Below are positions 52,598 to 61,134 of a stretch of DNA of 64,000 nt, piece by piece. Origin of the DNA: UBA6623 sp965238125 (GTDB lineage Bacteria > Acidobacteriota > Terriglobia > Bryobacterales > UBA6623); contig OZ250179.1 in the NCBI GenBank assembly GCA_965238125.1, forward strand, positions 4,092,001-4,156,000. Direction: 5' to 3'. The notes under the pieces are model-generated. The model was not told where the DNA came from. It saw nothing but the letters and a program-made list of their open reading frames with translations, and made no database searches. Positions within the stretch are counted from its first letter, which is position 1; the number at the start of each line of letters is the position of its first letter. The position numbers and the translations under genes are program-made.

Positions 52598-53230
52598 TCA
52601 TGCGGCTTGCCCGGATGTGTCGGCTTGGGGGCGCAAGCTCTCCAGAAAATCAATCATCGCGTCGCGGCTTTGGGCGGCCAATTCCGCGCACCCCGCACTC
52701 TTCGCCAGCCCGATTCCCCCTTCAATGCCTCCCACAATCATCAGGGCCGTCTTCTCGGGGTCGACATCGGCTCGGACTTGTCCCGAGCGTCGGCCTCGCT
52801 CGAGAGCGTCCGCGACGCCCGCTCTCCAGTCCGCGAACAGTTGAGAGATCCGCCGGCGGAAACCTTCGTCGAGGGGCGACATTTCCTGCGCCAAATTGTT
52901 GAGCGGACAGCCGAACTCGCAGGCCTGCGCGATCTCTTCCCGGCTAAGGTCGCGCAGCCGACTCGTCAGCCCGTCAATCGGGTCCTCGGCTTCGGCGAGC
53001 GGCCGCAACCAACGGCCGCGGATCATCTCGCCGACAACTTCGTCGATGACGGCGTATCCCAGATCCGTTTTCGAAGGGAAGTGGTGGTAGAGAGCGCCCT
53101 TGGTGACGCCGGTAGTGGCGAGGATGCGATCAAGGCTCGCGGCTTGGAAGCCGCGGCGGTAGATTTCCGCAAACGCCGCGTCGAGCAGCACGCGCCGAGT
53201 TTGAGCCGGGTTTCGTTGCCGCGCCATCAT
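52598..53230 (-). CDS. TetR-family transcriptional regulator
   Basis: 210 residues. The N-terminal helix-turn-helix is clear (RRVLLDAAFAEIYRRGFQAA, LDRILATTGVTKGALYHHFP, SKTDLGYAVIDE), followed by an all-helical ligand domain with CEFGCPLNNLAQEMSP. This resembles regulators of the AcrR/YxaF type that control efflux or reductase genes. No obvious target gene is adjacent; it is flanked by repeats. The start ATG-ATG at 53230 fits the conserved start of the HTH. Confidence 0.9.
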   Translation of the reverse strand: MMARQRNPAQTRRVLLDAAFAEIYRRGFQAASLDRILATTGVTKGALYHHFPSKTDLGYAVIDEVVGEMIRGRWLRPLAEAEDPIDGLTSRLRDLSREEIAQACEFGCPLNNLAQEMSPLDEGFRRRISQLFADWRAGVADALERGRRSGQVRADVDPEKTALMIVGGIEGGIGLAKSAGCAELAAQSRDAMIDFLESLRPQADTSGQAA

Positions 53231-53347
53231 AAGGCCCTACATACCAATCAGTATCCCCGCGGACCCTGGCAGGTGTCAAGACCCGGCGCAGGACACAACA
53301 CTCCCGCCGTTGCTTTTCCGAAACCCCCTATTGAGCGTACGAAAAAT

Positions 53348-53513
53348 TACGGTATAGCCCGTGAAATCACGAACGGCTGCAGCCGCGGAGCGGCGACGTG
53401 AGCCCTAGCCCCGGGCTTCAGCCCGGGGATTCCCTTCGACGCGTCCTTGGCCGTATGCCCGGTCTCGCCTTGTTTTCAGGGCGGAATTATGAATGCCGCG
53501 CGTTCATAGAAAC
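53348..53513. repeat. Family 1 type A repeat, copy d
   Basis: Matches 10953-11190: CCGTGAAATCACGAACGGCT, GCAGCCGCGGAGCGGCGACG, CCCCGGGCTTCAGCCCGGGG and a closing box TATGAATGCCGCGCGTTCAT. It ends 9 bases from the stop of the Gfo/Idh gene. Confidence 0.72.
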
Positions 53514-53521
53514 GGAACCCC

Positions 53522-54706
53522 TCAGTAAGCCTCGGTCGCCAACGGGTTCAAGTAAGCCGTCCGGCGAGTGTGAAAGGCTATGTTCGCCAAGTGCGGCGCG
53601 CAAACTGCGGAATGTCCGACCTCAACGGGCGCATTGGGCTGTTCGCGCGACTTGACGCAATCGAGAAAGTTCGTCACATGAGGAGGCGTCGGCAGTTGGC
53701 CTTCATGGACCAAGACCGGCTCGCGATTGTCTTTCCAGGGCGCGTCGTAGACCTTGTATCCGGCATTGTTCAATACCAAAGTTCCCTCGGTTCCCTCGAA
53801 GCGAATGGTCCAGCCGTTCTCGAAGTCGTTGTTATAGTTGAGCGTCCAGGTGGCGATCATGTTGCGGTATTCGTAGGCCGCCGAAAAGACATCAGGCGTC
53901 TCGGCGCCGGTGGTGGCGAAAACCTTGCCCACGCAGGTTGCCGCTTTCGGCGTGCCCTGATTCGAGAGCCATTGGATGACGTCCATCAAGTGGGTGCCCT
54001 GATCGGTCAGGTTGCCGCCCGAATAACCCCAAAAATTGCGCCATGAGCGAAAGCGCATCGGTTCGAGTGGACGATGCGGCGCGCGCCCTTGGAAGCGTTC
54101 CCAGTCCAGCTCGCCTTCAAGCGTCGAGTTATCGAGCGGCCGGGCGAAGATCCAATTCCACTGCGCCTTGGCGGAATAGATCTCGCCGATCAGCCCGTCG
54201 TCGATCATCTTTTTCGCTTCCCGAATCCAAGGCGTGCTGCGGCGTTGCATGCCGATCTGCACAATACGGTCGGTGGAGCGCACTTCTCGAATCACCCGGA
54301 CGCCTTCGCCGATCGAGTGCGTCATGGGCTTTTCGCAATAGACATCCTTACCCGCGTGCACGGCGTCAATCATCATCGGCGCGTGATGGTGGTCGGGGGT
54401 GGCGATCAGGACGGCGTCGATGTCGTCGCGGGCCAAGATTTCTTGATAGTCGACATAGCCCTTAGCGTCCGCGCCGGCGACTTCAAGGCCTTTCTCGAGA
54501 TTGGGCTTGTAGACGTCGGCGACGGCTAAGCACTTCGCGCCGCCAAATTCAATGAATGTATGGGTGACGCCGCGTCCGCGTCCGCCCGCGCCGATCAGCG
54601 CGAAGGTGATGCGGTCGTTGGCGCCCTTGGCCGACTGGGCAAGCACCAGCGGCGCGGCTCCGGCGGCGGCGAGAAAGTCACGACGGCGAGTGGGTCGATC
54701 AGACAT
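53522..54706 (-). CDS. Gfo/Idh/MocA-family oxidoreductase, Tat-exported
   Basis: 394 residues. The Tat signal is PTRRRDFLAAAGAAPLVL (residues ~5-22). The Rossmann fold follows (ITFALIGAGGRGRGVTHTFI) with the family EKP motif in YCEKPMTHSIGEGVRVIREV, and a C-terminal substrate domain (RSWRNFWGYSGGNLTDQGTH). It is an NAD(P)-dependent sugar or polyol dehydrogenase; NAD(P) is presumably loaded before export. With the sulfatase and enolase-superfamily genes nearby it suggests polysaccharide or sugar-acid breakdown. Confidence 0.9.
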   Translation of the reverse strand: MSDRPTRRRDFLAAAGAAPLVLAQSAKGANDRITFALIGAGGRGRGVTHTFIEFGGAKCLAVADVYKPNLEKGLEVAGADAKGYVDYQEILARDDIDAVLIATPDHHHAPMMIDAVHAGKDVYCEKPMTHSIGEGVRVIREVRSTDRIVQIGMQRRSTPWIREAKKMIDDGLIGEIYSAKAQWNWIFARPLDNSTLEGELDWERFQGRAPHRPLEPMRFRSWRNFWGYSGGNLTDQGTHLMDVIQWLSNQGTPKAATCVGKVFATTGAETPDVFSAAYEYRNMIATWTLNYNNDFENGWTIRFEGTEGTLVLNNAGYKVYDAPWKDNREPVLVHEGQLPTPPHVTNFLDCVKSREQPNAPVEVGHSAVCAPHLANIAFHTRRTAYLNPLATEAY

Positions 54707-54850
54707 GAGAACCTCCTACGTCAGGCATCCTCGAACCGGGGAAATTGTAGCACAGCGCCGCTCGTCGACCGCTTTGTCGTCGCGGCCGGCTCTCAGCCGT
54801 TTGCCCCCCGCGAACCCGCGATCAACTCAAGGCGATCAAAACATCTTCGC

Positions 54851-56443
54851 CTACGGTTTCCTCATCCAATCCGGCAGCGCCGGCGGCCCACCGGCCGGCC
54901 AGGGCGTCCCATCGTTCCAGGCAGTGAGCTTGCGTCGCAGTGCGGCCTCCACCTCGGCATGCTCCCCCCGCCCCGCGAGATTACGGTACTGGTAGGGGTC
55001 TTTTTCGAGATCGAAAAGGCAAATCCTCTCCGCTCCCGGCTCGTTCGAAAAATACGGCCATTCGTCGATGAATTTCGTGTCGCGGATTTCCATCCCATAC
55101 AGGTGCGTCGGGGTGCGAATCCCGATGTGGTAAAACTCCGTTTCGATGACGGCATGGTTGCGCGGCAAGGTTTCCGTCTCGCCGCGCAAGACCGGCAGCA
55201 AGCTTTGCCCGTCGACGTGTGCGGCTCCTTCGAGGCCGGCCAGATCGAGCAGCGTCGGCATGACGTCGATCATTGAGGCGATTTGGCCGCGATTGACCCG
55301 CGGCTCCAGCCCCGCCGGATAGCGATAGACCATCGGCACGCGGCAGGACTCCTCCAACAGCAGATCTTTGTTGAACCAATGATGGCTACCGAGGTTTTCG
55401 CCGTGATCGGACGACAAGACAACGATCGTGTTGTCGGCGACGCCGGCCTGTTCCAGGGCATTCATGACCTCGCCGACCAAGTCGTCGGCCGCCGTGACGG
55501 CGCCGTAATAGTAAGCCGTGAGATCCCGCACATCAAACCCCTCGGGTAGCTTATCCGACTCACGATCGGGGACAGGGGTGGGGACGTTCCGGAAGATGTA
55601 GTCCCAGATCGTATAGACCTTGAACCACCACTCGTCGTAGGCCGGCTTACCGTCGATGAGAACATTGGGCCGTAGCGGGACGGTGTCGGGATCGTACATC
55701 GTCACGTACTTTTCGGGCAGATTGCCCGGGCCGATCGGCATGTGCGGCAGCTCAATCGTGTAGTAGAGGAAGAACGGTGCATCGTCGCCGGCATGGGCAT
55801 CGGCCCGGTCGGTGATAAATTCGCGGACCTTGTCGCCCAGAAAATCGAAGATGAAACCCTCGACGAAAGTCTCGCGAGCGTTCTCGACCGACAGCTTCGA
55901 GTTATTGCGGTCATTTTCCAAGAACGTGCGGCCGTAGTATTTCTCGGCGGGGTCCGCCGCGTGCAGGGCGTAGTCGAACCCAAGCAAGAACGGGTCCGAC
56001 GGCATGTGCCACTTGCCGATGGCCGCGGTATGGTATCCGGCCTGTTGGAAAAGTTCGGGCAGGGTCGGGTCGAGCAGGGCCGTACGCTCGTCGAGCGACC
56101 CTTCGTCGGCCGGTTCGTTGCCGACCGCGCCAAGAGCCCTGCGGCTGTATTGGCCGCTCAGCAGCGCGGCGCGGGCGGGTGTACACAGCGGGTTGTTCGT
56201 GATTCCCAACTCGAAGCGGACGCCGCTTTCGGCCAACCGGTCCATATGAGGCGTGCGAACAAAAGAATTGCCGTAGCTGCCCAGCGCATAGAAAGCCATC
56301 TGATCGAGAAAAATGACGACGACGTTGGGCCGATCGATACCCGGGCCACAGGCCGGAGTCAGGGCAACGGTAACAAGGGCCGCGGCGACGAGCGGCACGG
56401 CAAGGCGGATCGAGCGGCCGGGGACTGCGGAAAACTTGAGCAT
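54851..56443 (-). CDS. Type I (formylglycine) sulfatase, exported
   Basis: 530 residues. A signal sequence (IRLAVPLVAAALVTVALTPAC) is followed by NVVVIFLDQMAFYALGSYGN with the metal-binding Asp47, and then the sulfatase signature CTPAR (Cys87 is converted to formylglycine) in NPLCTPARAALLSGQYSRRA. GYHTAAIGKWHM and VVLSSDHGENLGSHHWFNKD supply further metal and sulfate ligands. It removes sulfate esters from glycans or other molecules in the periplasm. It needs a formylglycine-generating enzyme, not in the window. Confidence 0.93.
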   Translation of the reverse strand: MLKFSAVPGRSIRLAVPLVAAALVTVALTPACGPGIDRPNVVVIFLDQMAFYALGSYGNSFVRTPHMDRLAESGVRFELGITNNPLCTPARAALLSGQYSRRALGAVGNEPADEGSLDERTALLDPTLPELFQQAGYHTAAIGKWHMPSDPFLLGFDYALHAADPAEKYYGRTFLENDRNNSKLSVENARETFVEGFIFDFLGDKVREFITDRADAHAGDDAPFFLYYTIELPHMPIGPGNLPEKYVTMYDPDTVPLRPNVLIDGKPAYDEWWFKVYTIWDYIFRNVPTPVPDRESDKLPEGFDVRDLTAYYYGAVTAADDLVGEVMNALEQAGVADNTIVVLSSDHGENLGSHHWFNKDLLLEESCRVPMVYRYPAGLEPRVNRGQIASMIDVMPTLLDLAGLEGAAHVDGQSLLPVLRGETETLPRNHAVIETEFYHIGIRTPTHLYGMEIRDTKFIDEWPYFSNEPGAERICLFDLEKDPYQYRNLAGRGEHAEVEAALRRKLTAWNDGTPWPAGGPPALPDWMRKP

Positions 56444-56756
56444 GGAATGATCCTACCGCTGTCAATCCTCATTTTTCACCACATGGCGAGGCGAAGTGCG
56501 TCACGCGCCGGTCAGCTGCACGAGCCCTGTAAGGGCGGCGGGAGCGCCCTGGCACCCATCTCTATGGCGTTATGAAATGGCGGATTCATTGAAAATGAGG
56601 CTGCCCCCGATTTTTTCACAGCCCCTCAGCCCCTTCGCTCGCAACGACACGAACGGCAACCCGCGGTTGCCGAGAAATCAACTCACGCACGAGAAACAGG
56701 AGTGCTACGATGGCGTCTGTTTATCGTCATAACCCCAGCTCGCCACGGACACCCCG
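56444..56756. repeat. Intergenic repeat mosaic (partial MITE arm and partial family 1 type B)
   Basis: 56470-56514 resembles one arm of the MITE at 58091 (TTTTTCACCACATGGCGAGG). 56515-56601 is a shortened type B repeat (GAGCCCTGTAAGGGCGGCGG and the closing box with GGCGGATTCATTGAAAA). 56592-56620 carries an arm of the GGGGACTGTCCC element (CCCCCGATTTTTTCACAG). No gene is visible in the gap between the divergent sulfatase and enolase-superfamily genes. Confidence 0.6.
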
Positions 56757-57971
56757 ATGAAAATCACCTCCATTGAAACGCTGCATTGCGACGCCGGTTG
56801 GCGAAATTTTTCATTCCTCAAGCTGACCAGCGACACGGGCCTCGTCGGCTGGAGCGAGTTTCAGGAAGGCTTCGGCTCGCCCGGAGTCACCGCCGCCATC
56901 GAAGGCCTGACGCCCGTCGTCCTCGGCAAGGATCCGCGCCACACCGAATCGATCTACTGGGACCTCTACGCCGCCACCCGCCCGGCTGTCGGCGGCATCG
57001 CGGGCGAAGCCGTCGCCGCTGTCGAGAACGCGCTGCTCGACCTGAAGGCAAAGCACTACGGCGTGCCTGTTTTCGAGCTGCTCGGCGGGGCGCTGCGAGA
57101 GCGCATTCGCGTCTATTGGTCGCATTGCGGCACCTATCGTATTTCGCGCCCGGACGTGCATGACTGCCCGCCCCTCGAGTCGCTCGACGACGTGAGAGAG
57201 CAGGGCCGCGAAGTCAAAGAAAAAGGATTCACGGCACTCAAGACGAATATTTTCCAATTCGACCCCGAGCCCAGGCTCTTCGCTCCCGGATTCAATCGGC
57301 CCGCCGGTTACCACGAGCTGAACGCCGAACGCAGCGTAATTAACGCCCTCATCGCTCAGCTGGAAGCTTTCCGCGAAGGCGCCGGACCCGACATCGACAT
57401 CCTGCTCGACTTGAATTTCAACTTTAAGACCGAAGGTTATTTGCAGCTCGTTCAAGCGCTGGCGCCGCTGGGGCTGTTCTGGATCGAGATCGACAGTTAC
57501 GATCCCAAGGCGCTCGCCTTGGTGCGGCGGCGCAGCGCGACGCCGATCAGCTCATGCGAAACCCTGATCGGGCTTCGTGAATTCAAGCCCTACTTCGCAA
57601 ATCAGTCGATGGATGTCGCGATTATCGATGCCGTCTGGAACGGCGTTTGGCAGTCGATGAAGATCGCGTCCGCCGCCGAGGCGTACGAAGTCAACATCGC
57701 TCCGCACAACTTCTACGGCCATTTGTCATCGATGATGAACGCGCACTTTGTGGCGGCGGTTCCGAACTTCCGCATCATGGAAATCGACATGGACGAGGTA
57801 CCTTGGCGGAGTGAGCTGTTCACGGCGGCGCCTGAAATCGAGGACGGCTACTTGACTGTGCCGACGACTCCCGGCTGGGGAACCGAGCCCAACGAGCAAG
57901 CGCTCAAGGCACACCCGCCCCGGCAAACCGACGGCCTCCTCGGCCTTGCTAAGCCCGCCGCCTCGAACTGA
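56757..57971 (+). CDS. Mandelate racemase/enolase-superfamily protein
   Basis: 404 residues. The N-terminal capping domain begins MKITSIETLHCDAGWRNFSF; the barrel carries FTALKTNIF (catalytic-lysine strand), DIDILLDLNFNFKTEGYLQL (metal Asp), FWIEIDSYDP (metal Glu), ISSCETLIG and the C-terminal APHNFYGHLSSMMNAHFVAA (catalytic His). It abstracts a proton next to a carboxylate, as in sugar-acid dehydratases. Substrate is not predictable by eye. ATG at 56757 immediately follows ACACCCCG with no strong ribosome site. Confidence 0.9.
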   Translation: MKITSIETLHCDAGWRNFSFLKLTSDTGLVGWSEFQEGFGSPGVTAAIEGLTPVVLGKDPRHTESIYWDLYAATRPAVGGIAGEAVAAVENALLDLKAKHYGVPVFELLGGALRERIRVYWSHCGTYRISRPDVHDCPPLESLDDVREQGREVKEKGFTALKTNIFQFDPEPRLFAPGFNRPAGYHELNAERSVINALIAQLEAFREGAGPDIDILLDLNFNFKTEGYLQLVQALAPLGLFWIEIDSYDPKALALVRRRSATPISSCETLIGLREFKPYFANQSMDVAIIDAVWNGVWQSMKIASAAEAYEVNIAPHNFYGHLSSMMNAHFVAAVPNFRIMEIDMDEVPWRSELFTAAPEIEDGYLTVPTTPGWGTEPNEQALKAHPPRQTDGLLGLAKPAASN

Positions 57972-58090
57972 GGACGAGTGTGCCACTCGGCAGCCCGCCG
58001 TGCAAGCACGTTCGTACGAAACTAGGCGACTGAAGTGGGTTCGCGGTTGGCCTCCCAAGAACAGACTCGCGAGCGTATGGCGCATTACCT

Positions 58091-58275
58091 CTAGCCCGCT
58101 TTTCTCACCGCGTGGCGAGGCAAAGTGCATGAAAGGTCCGTTAGTACGAGGCGCGCGCCGCTTGACGCGCGGAGGCGTACTTGAACAGTACGGTGAGCAC
58201 GGCGAGCAAGCGCAACGAAGTAATGGCGGGCCTATCGTGTGCTTTGCTCGTCAGGCGGTGAGAAATGCGGGCTAA
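58091..58275. mobile_element. MITE, 185 bp
   Basis: Imperfect terminal inverted repeats of about 35 bp: left TAGCCCGCTTTTCTCACCGC and right, reversed, TAGCCCGCATTTCTCACCGC. A possible 4-bp duplication ACCT lies at 58087-58090 and 58276-58279. The middle holds nested hairpins (GGCGCGCGCCGCTTGACGCG). No coding capacity. The CCCGCATTTC terminus resembles the IS1380 ends in the island, so an IS1380-type transposase could be its driver. Confidence 0.65.
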
Positions 58276-58284
58276 ACCTTGTGA

Positions 58285-58731
58285 AGTCGCGAATCATCTT
58301 GAGCCGCGAAGCGGCGGCGGGAACTGTACAACCCGGCACATGGTGAACCGTAGCCAAGGGTGGAGCCGAAAGGCGGAACCCTGGGTAGCCACCACCCCGA
58401 GGAAAGCCCTGAAGGGGCGGCAGGAAACGCCCTCGCCCCCATTTTCATGGCGATCTTTATGAACGCCAACGTTCAGAGAGACGGGCTCCTCCAAAAAACG
58501 GCCCCGGAACGTCTTCGGATCCCGATGCTCCGACGTGGCGCGCGCATTCTTGCGTGCCGTGTCGCCATTCGTGGCGACATGTCTGGTTCAAAGGTTCAAA
58601 GCCGCCCCGGCCGCGACGCTTTTCATCGCTTTCATGGCCGGCTCCCCTTTTTCGCGTAGTCGGACTTTCACCCCGGCCGCCGGGGAAATCAATCTCCGGC
58701 AAGCCGATCTCTAATCCGCGCTCGGATCTGT
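58285..58731. repeat. Family 1 type B copy f and REP-like family 2 copy 2
   Basis: 58285-58483 is a complete type B unit (TTGAGCCGCGAAGCGGCGGC, AGGGTGGAGCC...GGCGGAACCCT, AAGCCCTGAAGGGGCGGCAG, closing box TATGAACGCC-AACGTTCA). 58531-58581 is the family 2 hairpin repeat (GACGTGGCGCGCGCATTCTT then TGTCGCCATTCGTGGCGACA). Together with the MITE these fill most of the 760-base gap 57972-58731, in which I see no gene. Confidence 0.7.
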
Positions 58732-60993
58732 TCACCCTGAGCCCCGGTGAACTTCAGTGAACCCTCGGCGGCCATCCGGATTTGTGACACTGGAGGGGGC
58801 GACGAACTCCTCGTGGCTTCGAATACTCTCGATGCTGTCCACGATATAGCTCATGACCCGATGAGTGTCGTGCCGGGTGTATGTCAAGTCGATCATTCTC
58901 TCCGCGAGCGTCCGTCCCGCATCGACCAAGTTCTCCGCATCTTGCAGGTCTCGATTCGTGCGCTGAAGACGTTCGTACTGGCGTACCGCGTTGATACCAA
59001 TCACCGCCAACTCAGCGAAACTCTCGATCGTTTTTCGGTCGTTGTCGTCGAACTCAACTCGCGCCTCAATGTTTAGGACTCCCAGGAGTTTGTTATTCTC
59101 GTCAATCAGCGGACAGTCCATCTCCGCCACGGTATCGGGATGGAATGAAACGTAATCTTTGTCATTGTGTACGTCGTTGACGACCTGGAGCTTACGGGTG
59201 TCCGCGGCCCTAACGGTGATTCCTTTCCCCGGCACGGGTCGTTCGATTTTGAGCTCGCGTTCGGCCTCCGCCCGATTACGATCTCGACATTCCAAGGCTT
59301 CGCAGCATAGTACGCGGCGTACCGAATCGTAGAGTTGAACAGTTGCCAACACGCCCGTCTCGCCAGGTCCCCAGCCGCATTCCACGACGCACTTCACAAT
59401 CTGGCTTAGTGTCTGGCTTTCGTTGCCCTTAGAAGCGGTCCGCGCGATGGCCGCACGTGCCTCCTTGATATTAGTCAGTTGCCGATTTCCCTTCTTGATC
59501 TGCTGGAAATCTTCCGACCGCTGTTTCGCCAGCGCTATTTGATTCGCCAGCACCTGGAGCAATCGTCGCGCCGATTCCCCGTATTCGTGCCTCCGTGTTA
59601 GGTTCACGATCATGACGCCGACAACTTTCTTCTCACTGTCGATCATCGGCGCGCTAAGTCCCGATACAATCCCGTAGTCCTCGTGAAATCCGGGCAGTTC
59701 GAACCTCGTCTCTTTCTCGTAGTCGGCGACCATCACAGGTCCCCTAGTCTGAGCTGTGTACCCCGCATGTGAGCCGCCACCGCCCCGCACCCGACGCCCC
59801 TCCTCCTTGGCCCCCCACCCCCCCGCGACGGTAGCAATTCGATAGCCGTCGCCCTCCTCGACCGGAAGGAGGATGTGGCAGAATTCCGAACGAAGCAACT
59901 CAAGACCTTTTTGGGCCCCAAGCTTGAGGACGCCGGTGGGGGGAATCGGGCCAAGGAACCGTTGCGATAGCTTGAAGAGCTGCTGGCGTTCATGAAGGCG
60001 TAATCGCGCCTCGTTGGCCGAAGTTCGCTGGAAGAGGCCAATTGCTAAGTGGTCGGCGTGAACCGCTATCGCGTCAAGTTCAGATTTAATGAAGCGGTGC
60101 GGAGGGTCACCGTAAAAGTTGACGGCGAGATAGCCGACAACGTCGCCGGCCGCGCGAAGTGGTGCGACGGCACAAGAATTCGCCGCCGGGTCGCCTCCCG
60201 CGCTCAGGGCGTCCTCAACAACCGCCGGCGATCGCAGGGATCGAAAATCGTGAGGTACTGCGCCTGGCCAGACCTCAACCTTGATCCCGGCCTCAGACTG
60301 TAGAGCGATCTTGTGGTCCTCATCTTCCGATAAAACGTACAAAATTGCCGAATCGCATCTTAGCGTATCGACCGTGCGCTTGAGGGCCCGGGTCACCGCC
60401 CTATTCGGATCACGGTCAGACAGAAGGTCGGCCATGTCCCGTGAAGCCTGCTGGGTCTGGTTGACCAGGGCATGGAGACGTTCCTTATGCAGCGCCAACC
60501 CCGCAAATTTGGAAAAATGCCGAAGTGACTCGATAAACAAAGGGGAAAATGGCTGAGCCTGAGTATACGCAACGTAGATGACCGCTTTCTGGCGTCTCCC
60601 CGCTAGGGCAACGATCCCGACAAGGCTCTTCACGCCTTCACTGCGAAGCCGGTCTCGAATCATGCCTGGTTCAATGTCTACAGTGCCCTTATCAACATCC
60701 TCGACGGAGAGAACCCGGTTTTTCAGAACCATATGCGTCAAATGTTCTGGCCGGGGCTCAATGGAACGGAACTCCTCGACCGCTTCATCAGAGTACCCCC
60801 GGGCGACAAGTTCCCGCGGTATGAACTTACCGGAGAACTCGTCGTAAGGCCAAACCGTTGTGAAATCCGCGCCAAAAAGCTTTTCGGCGGCGGTCAGAAT
60901 CGCTTGAGCCACACGTTTTGGTCCCTCAGCCTCTGCGATGGCCTGCGCCGCCTCCAGAAGTTCATCAGGTGAGGGAGTTTTGAGGGACATCAA
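58732..60993 (-). CDS. Multi-GAF-domain sensory protein
   Basis: 753 residues made of four GAF-like domains: ~20-170 (FGADFTTVWPYDEFSGKFIP, KSLVGIVALAGRRQKAVIYV), ~195-335 (LRCDSAILYVLSEDEDHKIA), ~345-500 (GIVSGLSAPMIDSEKKVVGV) and ~515-700 (MDCPLIDENNKLLGVLNIEA). No kinase, cyclase or DNA-binding domain follows; the C-terminus (~700-753) is a short helical tail. It probably binds small ligands and passes a signal to a separate partner. GC and codon use look less extreme than in the neighbouring transporter gene. Confidence 0.85.
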   Translation of the reverse strand: MMSLKTPSPDELLEAAQAIAEAEGPKRVAQAILTAAEKLFGADFTTVWPYDEFSGKFIPRELVARGYSDEAVEEFRSIEPRPEHLTHMVLKNRVLSVEDVDKGTVDIEPGMIRDRLRSEGVKSLVGIVALAGRRQKAVIYVAYTQAQPFSPLFIESLRHFSKFAGLALHKERLHALVNQTQQASRDMADLLSDRDPNRAVTRALKRTVDTLRCDSAILYVLSEDEDHKIALQSEAGIKVEVWPGAVPHDFRSLRSPAVVEDALSAGGDPAANSCAVAPLRAAGDVVGYLAVNFYGDPPHRFIKSELDAIAVHADHLAIGLFQRTSANEARLRLHERQQLFKLSQRFLGPIPPTGVLKLGAQKGLELLRSEFCHILLPVEEGDGYRIATVAGGWGAKEEGRRVRGGGGSHAGYTAQTRGPVMVADYEKETRFELPGFHEDYGIVSGLSAPMIDSEKKVVGVMIVNLTRRHEYGESARRLLQVLANQIALAKQRSEDFQQIKKGNRQLTNIKEARAAIARTASKGNESQTLSQIVKCVVECGWGPGETGVLATVQLYDSVRRVLCCEALECRDRNRAEAERELKIERPVPGKGITVRAADTRKLQVVNDVHNDKDYVSFHPDTVAEMDCPLIDENNKLLGVLNIEARVEFDDNDRKTIESFAELAVIGINAVRQYERLQRTNRDLQDAENLVDAGRTLAERMIDLTYTRHDTHRVMSYIVDSIESIRSHEEFVAPSSVTNPDGRRGFTEVHRGSG

Positions 60994-61134
60994 TCGAGAT
61001 AGTAACGCTTTTACCGAATTGTCGCCTTATGGTACAACTTTGCCGTTTTCGTCGCAAGGATAGATTGACCCTCGAAAAAGGCATCGCGAGCAGTTTCGTA
61101 GCGGAGGAAGTTTGTTCAGTTCGACAGATCGTCC

